A stretch of 46,642 nt of DNA from Phycisphaerae bacterium (GTDB lineage Bacteria; Planctomycetota; Phycisphaerae; Sedimentisphaerales; Anaerohalosphaeraceae), in assembly GCA_029858345.1 (NCBI GenBank), contig JAOUFG010000007.1, positions 1-46,642 on the forward strand, read 5' to 3'. The translations under genes and the position numbers were made by a program. This document shows positions 16,191-24,843 of this stretch, in pieces (the stretch's first letter is position 1; each line of letters begins with the position of its first letter). The notes beneath the pieces are model-generated. The model was not told where the DNA came from. It did no database searches and saw only the letters and a program-made list of their open reading frames with translations.

Positions 16191-17348
16191 ATGAATTTGA
16201 GAGAATCCGTGAAATCCGTGGTTAAGAAAAAAGCGTTTACGATTGTCGAGCTCTTGGTAGCGATGACGCTGCTGGTGATCCTGCTGGGATTGAGCGGGAT
16301 GGTGTTTAATACCACCGTTCAGGCCCACCGCGCCGCCGGAGCGAGCATCGACGTGTCGCGCAACCTGCGGGCGATCACCGAACAGCTCAGCAACGACCTC
16401 CGCGGCCTGCGAAAGGACGCGCCGTTGTTTATCAAGTTTTACTCGATCGGCAATGCGAGGCATGATTTGGTTCATTTCTTCGCCGACGGTGATTTTCAGT
16501 CGACCAAGCAGTACGCCGGACAAACCATTTACGGCAATGTCGCCCGCATCTATTACGGCCATGCCAATTCTGTGGACATTTTCAATGATCCCGGCTTGAC
16601 ACCGGATTATTATTCATATCAAACGCTGGCCCGCAAAACACATATCCTGACCGCCGATGCCGGTATTAAAGCGGTTTATGGTCAAATTCCGCTGATTAGT
16701 AGCGGTGGTCTGATTGATTACACGCAATTCGCGACAGATTTTCTGTTTTCCAACAATTTCCCAAATGAAAACCAACTGGAATTCGACACGATTACGCTGA
16801 CAGAATGGATTAATGCGTTAAATTTTCTGAACGCAGGCAATCCCGATAACGCAGATGCTTTTGTTGATAACTGCATGGATGACGGCACCCGGCCGTTTAT
16901 CGACTTGTCAAAGGTAGAAACGCTCCATCTGCTGATGGCCCAGGGCGTGATCGAATTTCAGGTCCAGTGGGCCTATACGACGAATGACTTAGTGACCGTG
17001 GCTGGCTTGCCGGTTCCGTGGCTTTTTGCCGGCGTTCGCTGGTGGCCGAGTGACGACCCGGACGGCGATCCCTCAACAGTAGGCTCCGATTTTGATGTGA
17101 TGGCGGGGCTGGATATATTTGGTGTCTATCTTCGGATGCCCAATGGTTCAAGCTTTGCTCAATGGCATGATGTTGTATCCGCGAATCCGGCAAAACGCTG
17201 CCGTGCCAATGATGGTAGCGGGGGAGCTTTTTACTTCAAAGACAATTTTTACCCCGCCGCGTTGAAGTTTACGTTTACGCTGAAAGACAGCAACGGCATC
17301 TTCGCCGACGGCAAGACCTTTACGCATATTGTGTACCTTGACAATTAA
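16191..17348 (+). CDS. GspJ-like minor pseudopilin
   Basis: A 385-residue prepilin-like protein with helix AFTIVELLVAMTLLVILLGLSG (Glu+5), followed by TTVQAHRAAGASIDVSRNLRAITEQLSNDLRGL, the extended helix typical of GspJ/PilW. The ATG at 16191 lacks an RBS, and the first nine codons derive from the intergenic repeat. A GTG at 16218 (VVKKK-AFTIVELL) would give a normal short leader and stand in the same sequence context as the GTG starts of three sister genes. The remainder holds no known domain. GspJ forms the tip complex with GspH/I/K. Confidence 0.83.
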   Translation: MNLRESVKSVVKKKAFTIVELLVAMTLLVILLGLSGMVFNTTVQAHRAAGASIDVSRNLRAITEQLSNDLRGLRKDAPLFIKFYSIGNARHDLVHFFADGDFQSTKQYAGQTIYGNVARIYYGHANSVDIFNDPGLTPDYYSYQTLARKTHILTADAGIKAVYGQIPLISSGGLIDYTQFATDFLFSNNFPNENQLEFDTITLTEWINALNFLNAGNPDNADAFVDNCMDDGTRPFIDLSKVETLHLLMAQGVIEFQVQWAYTTNDLVTVAGLPVPWLFAGVRWWPSDDPDGDPSTVGSDFDVMAGLDIFGVYLRMPNGSSFAQWHDVVSANPAKRCRANDGSGGAFYFKDNFYPAALKFTFTLKDSNGIFADGKTFTHIVYLDN

Positions 17349-17358
17349 ACTTAGGGAG

Positions 17359-17444
17359 TCCACAGATTGCACCGATTTTTATGATTAAAGATAATAAAGA
17401 ACTTTAAAAAAGAAATCTGTGTGAATCTGTGAAATCTGTGGATA
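17359..17444. repeat. Palindromic intergenic repeat, both arms
   Basis: GTCCACAGATTGCACCGATT at the left and AATCTGTGTGAATCTGTG then AAATCTGTGGAT at the right. It fills the space before the GspK-like gene. Confidence 0.72.
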
Positions 17445-17450
17445 GTAAAA

Positions 17451-20400
17451 ATGAAAACAAAAAACAGACAATTCGATAAACGCAGCGGTTCAGCTTTGAT
17501 CCTGGTGGTGGTGGTCACGGTGCTGCTGGCGGTGGTGGGCGTGATGTTTTTGATGGTTTCCCGCGCCTCGGAACTGGAAACCGGCGCCGTCATCCAGAGC
17601 GCCGACCTCGACAACGCCGTCGATTCCGTCGTCGCCCAAATCAACGAAGTCCTCGTCGAAGACCTGTTCGGGAACGATAATCAAATCGTGGACAATGACC
17701 CCGCCGCTTCGGATGAACCCTATGACGTTCCGAATGCCAATGACCCTTGGCTGGCCTCACTGGAGCCGTATGCGGGCTTTGATACTCTTGGCAATCCCGT
17801 CTATTTCTGGCAGCGTATTACCGATTTGTATGGTAACAATTTTGGAAATGTTCCGTTGGGTTACTATGATCCCCAGAGCCAGCAAAGCGTTTTTTCAGAA
17901 ATCGATCCTGCTGAATGGAACGGCTCCTATCCTGAGTTAGCTGTAGATGCTATTGACACACTGGTCAAAGTCATTAAACCTCATGACCGTACATATCCCG
18001 TGAATCCTACGGCACCAGCAGGGTGGGCCAAAGACTTTGCCGGCGCCCGCGCCGACGCCGATGGTGACGGTGTCGCCGACAGCCGCTGGGTGCCGGTGCC
18101 GGGACTGACCACCAGTCGCGGCGAGCCGATCTTCGCCGCCCTCCGCATCATCGACAACTGTGCCATGCTCAATCTGAATACGGCGCATTGTTTCTATCAG
18201 GAACCTTATACTGTTAACCCCGCATCTCCCTTCGTCAAGCAATGGTTTGAAAACGAGACTGCTGCATCGCCATATCATGACAATCAATCCACCGGTTCCG
18301 GTCGATATCTGACGGAGATCAATTACCTGCCGTTTTTAAGAGGAGCAGACCTTGGTGCTTTCTGGGGTGGCAGCGGCGATGGTTGGTATAACCTGATGCA
18401 GGCAAAGGGATTCTGGAATCCGCTTCCGGCCCCGGGTTTGCCCCTGTCTCCGCAGAATTGCCAGAGTATTGTCATGAACATTGAAAAGCCTGTGTCCGGT
18501 TTTCAGTTCTTTGATATCGGCGATGAACTGGAACTTCGCAATCGTTATCTGGTGACTTCTAAAACAGAAGCACGTTTCGAGCAAGATGCAGCTGCAAATT
18601 ATACACTCGATTCCGGGAATGGTGCCGGTGGGGCGTATGCGGCGTTGGAAGTGCCTCGTGATACTACGAATGACTTTGGAAGCTGGACACGTCGAATTGA
18701 TTCATTTAATTTTGATAGGTGGGATAAGACCGGGCTTGTTATTGATGCAACGCCCGATCCTTATGAATACGACCGGCGCCATGTCTGTACATTTTACAGT
18801 TATGACCGAGATCTTCGAGGTAATGTGACTTATCCCGAGATTGAAAAGCAGTTAGCTCTCTTGGGGCTTCCTCAGGAACAAGCCGACCAGATCCGCTGGC
18901 TGTTTTGCAGGCTCGGAGCCGCCGTTTCACTGCGTCTGCCGCTGCGATCTGAATTTCAAACGGATTCTGACTATGCGTATGGATGCCGGGCTCATTTGGT
19001 CACCATACTGTATACGATAAGGGCGTATTATGTGAGTCTTGGCTTTGAAATTCGTGAAGCTGCTTTAAAGTCGGCTCAGTTCGCCGCGAATCTGATCGAT
19101 TATTCAGATTTTGCCGGCAGCATCAGCATCTTTTATACGGGAGATCCAGGTTGGGCACAATACCCAATTCAGTACCCCGAAGATTGTACGTTCCTGAATG
19201 CCCAAATCATCAACCAGATGGTTATTGAAGTGGCCAGGAGAGAATTAGGTCGAGACAAACGTTTGATGGAATATTTTTATGATAGAACATTCGACTTCGG
19301 CCTTGAACCGGATGACATCGTTTTCGGCTATGAAAAACAACCGTTTATTTCAGAAGTCTATTGTCAATGGGACAACACTATAGGCGATGTGCATACTGCA
19401 ATACAGGGGTTTGCCATCGAGTTGTTAAATCCATATTCCAACGATGTCTATATTGATGGATGGAAACTTCAGGTCGGCGATGCAGTGGATCACGATATTG
19501 GTACGTCAACGGCGCCTACATGGTTTGTTCCGGGATATGACATGGGGGCACTGAGTCCAGGCAGATTTGTGTTCGAAAGTAAAGACTCTGTGCTTATAGA
19601 ACCCGGCGGTGTAATCCCATACCCTGTGGTTTCTGAATTAGAGTCGCTTGACACTGAGTGGTTTGCCAATAGATCGCTTGAGATCAAACTTTTACGGCCT
19701 GCTCCGCAATGGGTTCAAGACAATCGCTCAATTGCCTACTTGGTCGTTGATAGTGTTTCTACTGAAATACTGAGAGATCCTAATGAGGGTATTTTCGGCC
19801 TCAACGGTCGGAATTCTATCAAGCGTGATGATAATGATTGGAAATTCGTCAACCTGGATTATGAAACGCAGCGAGAAAACGATGGCAATTTTTCTCTGAC
19901 ACTTGGCCAGGATAATGATGTTAACCTGTCAGGCGAGGGCTTCCAGCTTGCGGTTGCGGATGACGGCCTGCCGCTGACACGGTGGCATGAATTGGAAACG
20001 CTGGCATTGTATGGTAACGGGCCGGAACTGGACACGACCGCACCGAGTCCGAGTCCTGCTGCTGCGGCACCCGCCGCGGCGATGGCGATTCTTGATCCCA
20101 ATGCCGTCCCAACGGTAACATGGCAATTAGCAAATCTGGAGTCCGATGAAGTTCCGTATTTTGATTTGGCAGGCGATTCAAGCGACTTGCTGAACTATGT
20201 AACCACCAGCGATCAGACCGAAAGCGGAACCGTGCCCGGACGGATCAATATCAATACCGCGCCGGTGCATGTGATCGCCGCGGCCATCCCGCCGACACTG
20301 GCCGACCCGAACGCGGCCGATCCGGACGAGGCGGTGGCCTTCTCCGCATTGCAGCTGGCACAGGAAATTGTCAATTACCGTGAATCTCCAAGTGGACCAT

Positions 20401-20714
20401 TTGAAAGTCTGAGCGAGTTGTTGGATGTTACCGGATTTAAGCAATATGATGACAGTGGAGCCGGAGCATGGATGGGTGAAAACGTCGGAACTCAAAGCAT
20501 CGAGGACGATATCGAAGAAGAACACTGGGTATTGTCGAATCTGGCCAATAAGTTTACGGTTCGCAGCGATGTATTTACGGCGTATATCCTGGTGCGGCTG
20601 GGCGAAACCGGCCCGCAGCGGCGGATGATCGGCATTTTTGACCGCAGCGGCGTCTGGGAACCGACCGACCGGCCCAAACTCGTGGCCCTGCATCCGGTCC
20701 CGGATCCGAGGTAG
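17451..20714 (+). CDS. Giant GspK-like minor pseudopilin (1087 aa)
   Basis: The N-terminus MKTKNRQFDKRSG-SALILVVVVTVLLAVVGVMF is a prepilin-type leader and helix without the +5 Glu, as in GspK. The C-terminal third has PGRININTAPVHVIAAAIP and YRESPSGPFESLSELLDVTGF, the helix-hairpin-helix/GspK fold. At ~1087 residues it is about three times the usual GspK. The insertion includes an Asp-rich DADGDGVADSRW (possible calcium loop), a stretch near residues 648-720 with FAIELLNPYSNDVYIDGWKL that resembles a lamin-tail domain, and an Ala/Pro linker around PSPSPAAAAPAAA. It ends the prepilin series. GspK caps the pseudopilus tip; the added domains may enlarge an extracellular adhesive or substrate-binding head. 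Confidence 0.82.
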   Translation: MKTKNRQFDKRSGSALILVVVVTVLLAVVGVMFLMVSRASELETGAVIQSADLDNAVDSVVAQINEVLVEDLFGNDNQIVDNDPAASDEPYDVPNANDPWLASLEPYAGFDTLGNPVYFWQRITDLYGNNFGNVPLGYYDPQSQQSVFSEIDPAEWNGSYPELAVDAIDTLVKVIKPHDRTYPVNPTAPAGWAKDFAGARADADGDGVADSRWVPVPGLTTSRGEPIFAALRIIDNCAMLNLNTAHCFYQEPYTVNPASPFVKQWFENETAASPYHDNQSTGSGRYLTEINYLPFLRGADLGAFWGGSGDGWYNLMQAKGFWNPLPAPGLPLSPQNCQSIVMNIEKPVSGFQFFDIGDELELRNRYLVTSKTEARFEQDAAANYTLDSGNGAGGAYAALEVPRDTTNDFGSWTRRIDSFNFDRWDKTGLVIDATPDPYEYDRRHVCTFYSYDRDLRGNVTYPEIEKQLALLGLPQEQADQIRWLFCRLGAAVSLRLPLRSEFQTDSDYAYGCRAHLVTILYTIRAYYVSLGFEIREAALKSAQFAANLIDYSDFAGSISIFYTGDPGWAQYPIQYPEDCTFLNAQIINQMVIEVARRELGRDKRLMEYFYDRTFDFGLEPDDIVFGYEKQPFISEVYCQWDNTIGDVHTAIQGFAIELLNPYSNDVYIDGWKLQVGDAVDHDIGTSTAPTWFVPGYDMGALSPGRFVFESKDSVLIEPGGVIPYPVVSELESLDTEWFANRSLEIKLLRPAPQWVQDNRSIAYLVVDSVSTEILRDPNEGIFGLNGRNSIKRDDNDWKFVNLDYETQRENDGNFSLTLGQDNDVNLSGEGFQLAVADDGLPLTRWHELETLALYGNGPELDTTAPSPSPAAAAPAAAMAILDPNAVPTVTWQLANLESDEVPYFDLAGDSSDLLNYVTTSDQTESGTVPGRININTAPVHVIAAAIPPTLADPNAADPDEAVAFSALQLAQEIVNYRESPSGPFESLSELLDVTGFKQYDDSGAGAWMGENVGTQSIEDDIEEEHWVLSNLANKFTVRSDVFTAYILVRLGETGPQRRMIGIFDRSGVWEPTDRPKLVALHPVPDPR

Positions 20715-20819
20715 TTTTGAGTTCGTAGTTATTGGTTTGTGACGATCCGAACAGGCGTTCGGTTGTAATGATTTTGTGTAAAAACGGCAGAAAAGGCGAC
20801 CATAAGGATCTTTTTTTGT

Positions 20820-20848
20820 TTGACTTGATGTGGCCGGTCGCTTAGAAT
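20820..20848 (+). promoter_or_regulatory. Sigma70-type promoter of the C10 protease gene
   Basis: TTGACT (20820-20825), 17-bp spacer, TAGAAT (20843-20848), 59 bp before the ATG at 20908. A GAGGGTGA ribosome-binding site follows. Confidence 0.7.
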
Positions 20849-20907
20849 GTGACGAGGTCTTTTGTGTGAGGAATAATACGATTTTATTTTAGTGAGAGGG
20901 TGATTCA

Positions 20908-23535
20908 ATGTTAAATCAGAAGTGTATTTTAAAGCGCAGCCGGCCGATACGAGTTTTCTTTATAGCGATCATCTTATTTTTCGGCGTCTGCGTACAGGCC
21001 GCACCGGTCGATTCGTTCAAGGCCGAAAAAGCTGTCAAAGGGTGGCTTAAAACGAATCGCAAGCCATTGGGGGCACTGTTATCGGTTGATATTGATTCGG
21101 TTGAGACATATACCAATCAAACTGGTGACATCCAGTATTTTGTGGTGAACCTTGACCCCGAAGGATACGTGATTGTTTCAGCAAATGATCTTTTAGAACC
21201 GGTCATTGCATTCAGTTCAGATGGTTCGTATGAACCAAGCGATGAGAATCCCCTTTTCACGCTCATCACAGGGGACACGCTTGCCAGGAATAAGTATCTC
21301 AAAGAGAAAGGAAAACATCTCGAAAAAGGGAAAAAAACAAAGAAACAAAAGAAGTGGAACCGGTTTCTTGTCGCATCGGACCAGACCTATCAAACTTATA
21401 CAGATCTTTCAAGTGTAACCGATATTCGTGTGCCTCCGCTCGTTCAATCACGCTGGAATCAAGGCAGTGTTGGAGGCAGCCCTTGCTATAACTACTATAC
21501 GCCGCCGAATCAAGAACCTGACGGCGATTCATACAACAACTACCCTTGCGGATGCGTGGCAACTGCCATGGCACAACTCATGCGTTATTACGAGCACCCA
21601 ACCACGGCGATTGAGTATAGGTTGTATGATTATCTGCTGGAGGATGTAAGCGGTTACTCGGCATACCCCAAGGGTGGTGACGGTTCGGGAGGCGCTTACG
21701 ATTGGGCCAATATGCCTTTGGTACCCACTTCCGGCTTAACATCGACGCAGCGACTCCAAATCGGAGGGATTTGCTGTGACGCTGGCTTGTCTGCTGAAAT
21801 GAACTATGCTCCGGGAGGGTCCGGTGCTTCTATGTACGATGCCAGTCAAGCACTAACAGGAACATTCATGTATGAGAATTCGATTATTGTATATGAATTC
21901 CCATATACAGTTACAAATGCAACGCAAACAATAAATTCTAATCTTGATGCCCAATTACCGGTTGCAGTTTCAATCTCTGCAACGGGTAGCACAGTAGGTC
22001 ATGCAGTACTTGCAGATGGATATGGATACGATGGAGAAACAATGTACCATCATATTAACATGGGCTGGGGAGGCAGCGCAGATGCGTGGTATAATATACC
22101 GGATATCTATACTTATGATGAAATTGATGGGATAATTTTTAATATTTATCCAAGCGGGACGGGCGAAATCATTAGCGGTCGCATCACAAATGATAGTGGC
22201 ATGCCTGTTGAAGGCGTCACCGTCGAAGCGCTTCAGGGAACAACGGTTATTCAGACTGCCGTAACGAGTCAATACGGTGTTTATGGTCTGTCACGACTTC
22301 CATCCGAACAAACATATACGATCCGACCTGCTAAGGAAGCTTATCTCTTTACCTCTCAGGATGTCACCGTGGGCTTGAGTGACATGTGGGCTCCTGCTGG
22401 TGAAGGATGTGGCAATGTCTGTGACGCTGACTTTGTGGGGATTGAATTAGCGGGTACGCCTCCGACGGCCTATGACCAGGAAGTTATTTTGACAGATGCA
22501 AATGGCTTAATGATCGAATTAATCGCAACAGATGACGGATCGCCCGCCTCACCCGGAAAGCTAAGCTATATCATCACATCGCTGCCGGCCCATGGCTGGT
22601 TGTTTGACCCGAACGACGGGTTGGAGATCCTCACAGCACCGCACACACTGCAGAATGACAGTAACTCGGTGATTTACCGGCCGTGTCCCTATTATTTCGC
22701 CGGGACTGATACCTTCTCCTTTAAAGCCAATGACGGCGGTGTAGCCCCCGAGGGTGGCGATTCCAATATTGCCAATGTCAATGTGGTCATGAATATGCTG
22801 TCAGATACGGTGTTTGAAGTGCATACGATCTACAAAGACTACATTCCATTCATGACCGGCTTTAAAAAGGTTCGGTCCCAGGCGTTGTATCATGCGGATG
22901 AGTTAGGCAGCAAGTCGCAGGTTATTGCCAATCTGGCGTTAAACATTGAAACGGCACCGGCAATTGAGATTCAAAACTGGACTATTCGGATGAAACACAC
23001 AACGCTAAGCGAATATCCGACTTCAGGAGCTCAATTTGACAATGACGGTTGGACGGTTGTTTATGATGCCAACGAAACCATCACTCAGACAGGTTGGCAC
23101 GATTTTGCTTTAGAGCAAACATTTGATTATGACGGTACCAGTAACCTGATGATCGATTTTAGTTTTGATAATACTGCCACAAGTACCGGCTATGGATATG
23201 TCTATGATTCGACCCCGGGAACGGAGTATCGTATCATTTCCTATTGGTCCAATTCCGGCGACCCGCTTGCATTCCAAACCCCGAATGTAAAATGGAAACG
23301 CCTGTTCAATGTCACATTGAAGGGGCAGCCGGACACAGAAATTCTATACTCTGATTTCAACTACAACTGTTCGGTCGGTTCCGAGGATCTGTTGACCATG
23401 ATCGATACCTGGCTGGCACAGGAGGGCGATGCGAATTATAACAGCGATTGCGATATTTCAGTCCAGGTTGACAAAAAGGTGAACCTGGCCGATTTTGCGG
23501 TGCTTGCATCCGAGTGGTTGTTGGCAATCGAATAA
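20908..23535 (+). CDS. Secreted C10-family (streptopain-like) cysteine protease with dockerin-like C-terminus
   Basis: An 875-residue multidomain exoprotein. A basic N-terminus and hydrophobic helix (VFFIAIILFFGVCVQA) form a signal peptide. Residues ~35-130 resemble the SpeB/Spi inhibitory propeptide (GYVIVSANDLLEPVIAFS). The catalytic domain has Cys216 in YPCGCVATAMAQL and His365 in VGHAVLADGYG, followed by INMGWGGSADAWY, matching the Cys-His pair and WGWGG motif of streptopain. Next come a carboxypeptidase-regulatory-like beta fold (ISGRITNDSGMPVEGVTVEA), a cadherin/Ig-like repeat, another beta sandwich, and two dockerin-like EF-hand segments ending NLADFAVLASEWL. The calcium ligands are partly degenerate. 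It is probably secreted and attached through the dockerin or cell-envelope partners. It follows the secretion block and might be a substrate. Confidence 0.88.
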   Translation: MLNQKCILKRSRPIRVFFIAIILFFGVCVQAAPVDSFKAEKAVKGWLKTNRKPLGALLSVDIDSVETYTNQTGDIQYFVVNLDPEGYVIVSANDLLEPVIAFSSDGSYEPSDENPLFTLITGDTLARNKYLKEKGKHLEKGKKTKKQKKWNRFLVASDQTYQTYTDLSSVTDIRVPPLVQSRWNQGSVGGSPCYNYYTPPNQEPDGDSYNNYPCGCVATAMAQLMRYYEHPTTAIEYRLYDYLLEDVSGYSAYPKGGDGSGGAYDWANMPLVPTSGLTSTQRLQIGGICCDAGLSAEMNYAPGGSGASMYDASQALTGTFMYENSIIVYEFPYTVTNATQTINSNLDAQLPVAVSISATGSTVGHAVLADGYGYDGETMYHHINMGWGGSADAWYNIPDIYTYDEIDGIIFNIYPSGTGEIISGRITNDSGMPVEGVTVEALQGTTVIQTAVTSQYGVYGLSRLPSEQTYTIRPAKEAYLFTSQDVTVGLSDMWAPAGEGCGNVCDADFVGIELAGTPPTAYDQEVILTDANGLMIELIATDDGSPASPGKLSYIITSLPAHGWLFDPNDGLEILTAPHTLQNDSNSVIYRPCPYYFAGTDTFSFKANDGGVAPEGGDSNIANVNVVMNMLSDTVFEVHTIYKDYIPFMTGFKKVRSQALYHADELGSKSQVIANLALNIETAPAIEIQNWTIRMKHTTLSEYPTSGAQFDNDGWTVVYDANETITQTGWHDFALEQTFDYDGTSNLMIDFSFDNTATSTGYGYVYDSTPGTEYRIISYWSNSGDPLAFQTPNVKWKRLFNVTLKGQPDTEILYSDFNYNCSVGSEDLLTMIDTWLAQEGDANYNSDCDISVQVDKKVNLADFAVLASEWLLAIE

Positions 23536-23804
23536 TGACAGGGGCATATACACCATCTGGTAAACCGGAACCGGGGATCTTGTCTTGACCGTGTGAGTTT
23601 CCCGGCAGGGGGTGGTTTGTGTCCGGTTGACAATCTGAAATAATTTCTGCTTCCCATGCATCTGAAAAGATAGAAAATGGTTGAAAAATTCGGGCTTGTT
23701 GTTTTATAATTATCTCGATTCGGTTTTTCCGTTTGTGTGCCTTCGGGATTAAAAGAAGAGGTTCCGGACACATGAAGTCTAAAAGCTGACGGATGAGAGC
23801 CGTT

Positions 23805-23896
23805 TTACCAAACGAACCCATTTGGGGCTTACCATCGAAAGGCTAACGGTTGAAAGCAGGCGGCTGGAACCTGAAATTACCAAACGAACCCATTTG
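23805..23896. repeat. 20-bp direct repeat, 72 bp apart
   Basis: TTACCAAACGAACCCATTTG occurs identically at 23805-23824 and 23877-23896. The second copy abuts the palindrome at 23895-23909. Confidence 0.7.
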
Positions 23897-23908
23897 ACAC
23901 ACAGTGTC

Positions 23909-23929
23909 ATCCCGGGCCTGATCCGGGAT
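23909..23929. repeat. Dispersed inverted repeat (ATCCCGG...CCGGGAT)
   Basis: ATCCCGGGCCTGATCCGGGA closely matches the element at 2792-2812 (one T/C and one A/G change). Elements of this shape are common short dispersed repeats in bacterial genomes. It is 42 bp upstream of the M48 gene start. Confidence 0.65.
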
Positions 23930-23970
23930 CCAGAAATTTGGACGACAATATCAGTATCGGGAGCATGAAA

Positions 23971-24843
23971 ATGACGAACAGGATTCGACAAAACGGTCTT
24001 TCACTTGCATGTCTTTTACTGATGTTTCTTGCCGGCTGCACCACGGTGCCGATTACCGGCCGCAGCCAGTTCAACACCATTCCGGATTCGCTGATCAACT
24101 CGATGGCACTGCAGGAATACAATGCCTTTCTGAAAAAATCAGAAACCAAGCTCAGCACGGATGCCGAAAAAACGGCGATGGTCCAGCGGGTCGGTACCCG
24201 GATTGCGGCGGCTGTTGAAAAATACATGACCGAAAATTATATGGCCGATCGGATCGCCGGGTATCAATGGGAATTTAATCTGGTCGACAGCGAGGAAAAG
24301 AACGCCTGGGCCATGCCCGGCGGAAAAGTCGTGGTCTATACCGGGATTTTGGAGATCGCTCAGGACGAAGCCGGCCTGGCGGTCGTGATGGGCCACGAGA
24401 TCGCCCATGCCATCGCCAAACACGGCTCCGAAAGGATGACGCAGGGCTTGATGGTGACGCTGGGCGGGATCGCGTTGGATAAGGCGTTGGAGGATGAGCC
24501 CTCTGCCACGCGGGAAATCTTTCTGACCTCTTACGGTATCGGGGCAGCGGTAGGGGTTATGCTGCCGTACAGCCGGACCCATGAGAAAGAGGCCGACCGG
24601 CTGGGGCTGATTTTTATGGCGATGGCCGGCTATGACCCCGAGGCAGCGGTGGGCTTCTGGCAGCGGATGGCCGAATCGAAAGACGGTGCACAAGTGCCGG
24701 AATTTCTCAGTACGCACCCGGCCAGTGAATCACGTATCGAAAACATCAAAAATTACATGTACGAGGCCAAGATATATTACCAGCGATCCGGCCAGGCCCC
24801 CCAACCGCAGCAAACAGAAAAGCTCGGCGTTTACGGTTTATAG
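23971..24843 (+). CDS. M48-family metalloprotease, lipoprotein
   Basis: A zinc metalloprotease related to LoiP/YcaL and BepA, which act in envelope protein quality control. A lipoprotein signal ends LLLMFLAGC, with the lipid-modified Cys near residue 22. The zinc site is HEIAH (~142-146) with the third ligand Glu in EKEADRLG (~206). The C-terminal STHPASESRIENIK is the usual end of the domain. In-frame ATGs at 23938 and 23965 exist; 23971 is chosen because GGGAG (23959-23963) is correctly spaced and the signal peptide is then normal in length (290 aa). Its last 13 bp overlap the 3' end of hpt on the other strand. It probably works in the periplasm, attached to a membrane. Confidence 0.9.
   Translation: MTNRIRQNGLSLACLLLMFLAGCTTVPITGRSQFNTIPDSLINSMALQEYNAFLKKSETKLSTDAEKTAMVQRVGTRIAAAVEKYMTENYMADRIAGYQWEFNLVDSEEKNAWAMPGGKVVVYTGILEIAQDEAGLAVVMGHEIAHAIAKHGSERMTQGLMVTLGGIALDKALEDEPSATREIFLTSYGIGAAVGVMLPYSRTHEKEADRLGLIFMAMAGYDPEAAVGFWQRMAESKDGAQVPEFLSTHPASESRIENIKNYMYEAKIYYQRSGQAPQPQQTEKLGVYGL

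Larger units (their letters stand above)
23536..23970. other. Gene-free interval between C10 protease and M48 protease
   Basis: About 435 bp without a credible gene; minus-strand frames here run into the protease gene and show no motif. It holds a 20-bp direct repeat and a dispersed inverted repeat (listed separately), plus the palindrome TGACAC-ACA-GTGTCA at 23895-23909. No convincing terminator or promoter pair was found. Confidence 0.6.

Noticed and set aside
10431-17444. Repeats that could be taken for a CRISPR array
   Set aside because: They are palindromic, irregular in length, separated by whole genes and have no spacers or cas genes.
23357-23821. 154-codon minus-strand frame over the C10 protease 3' end
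   Set aside because: It overlaps a clear gene, has no recognisable motif or ribosome-binding site, and its composition looks like a shadow frame.
23894-23922. Promoter TTGACA before the M48 gene
   Set aside because: The -35-like TTGACA has no plausible -10 at 16-18 bp (the bases there are CCTGAT); more likely part of the TGACAC palindrome.
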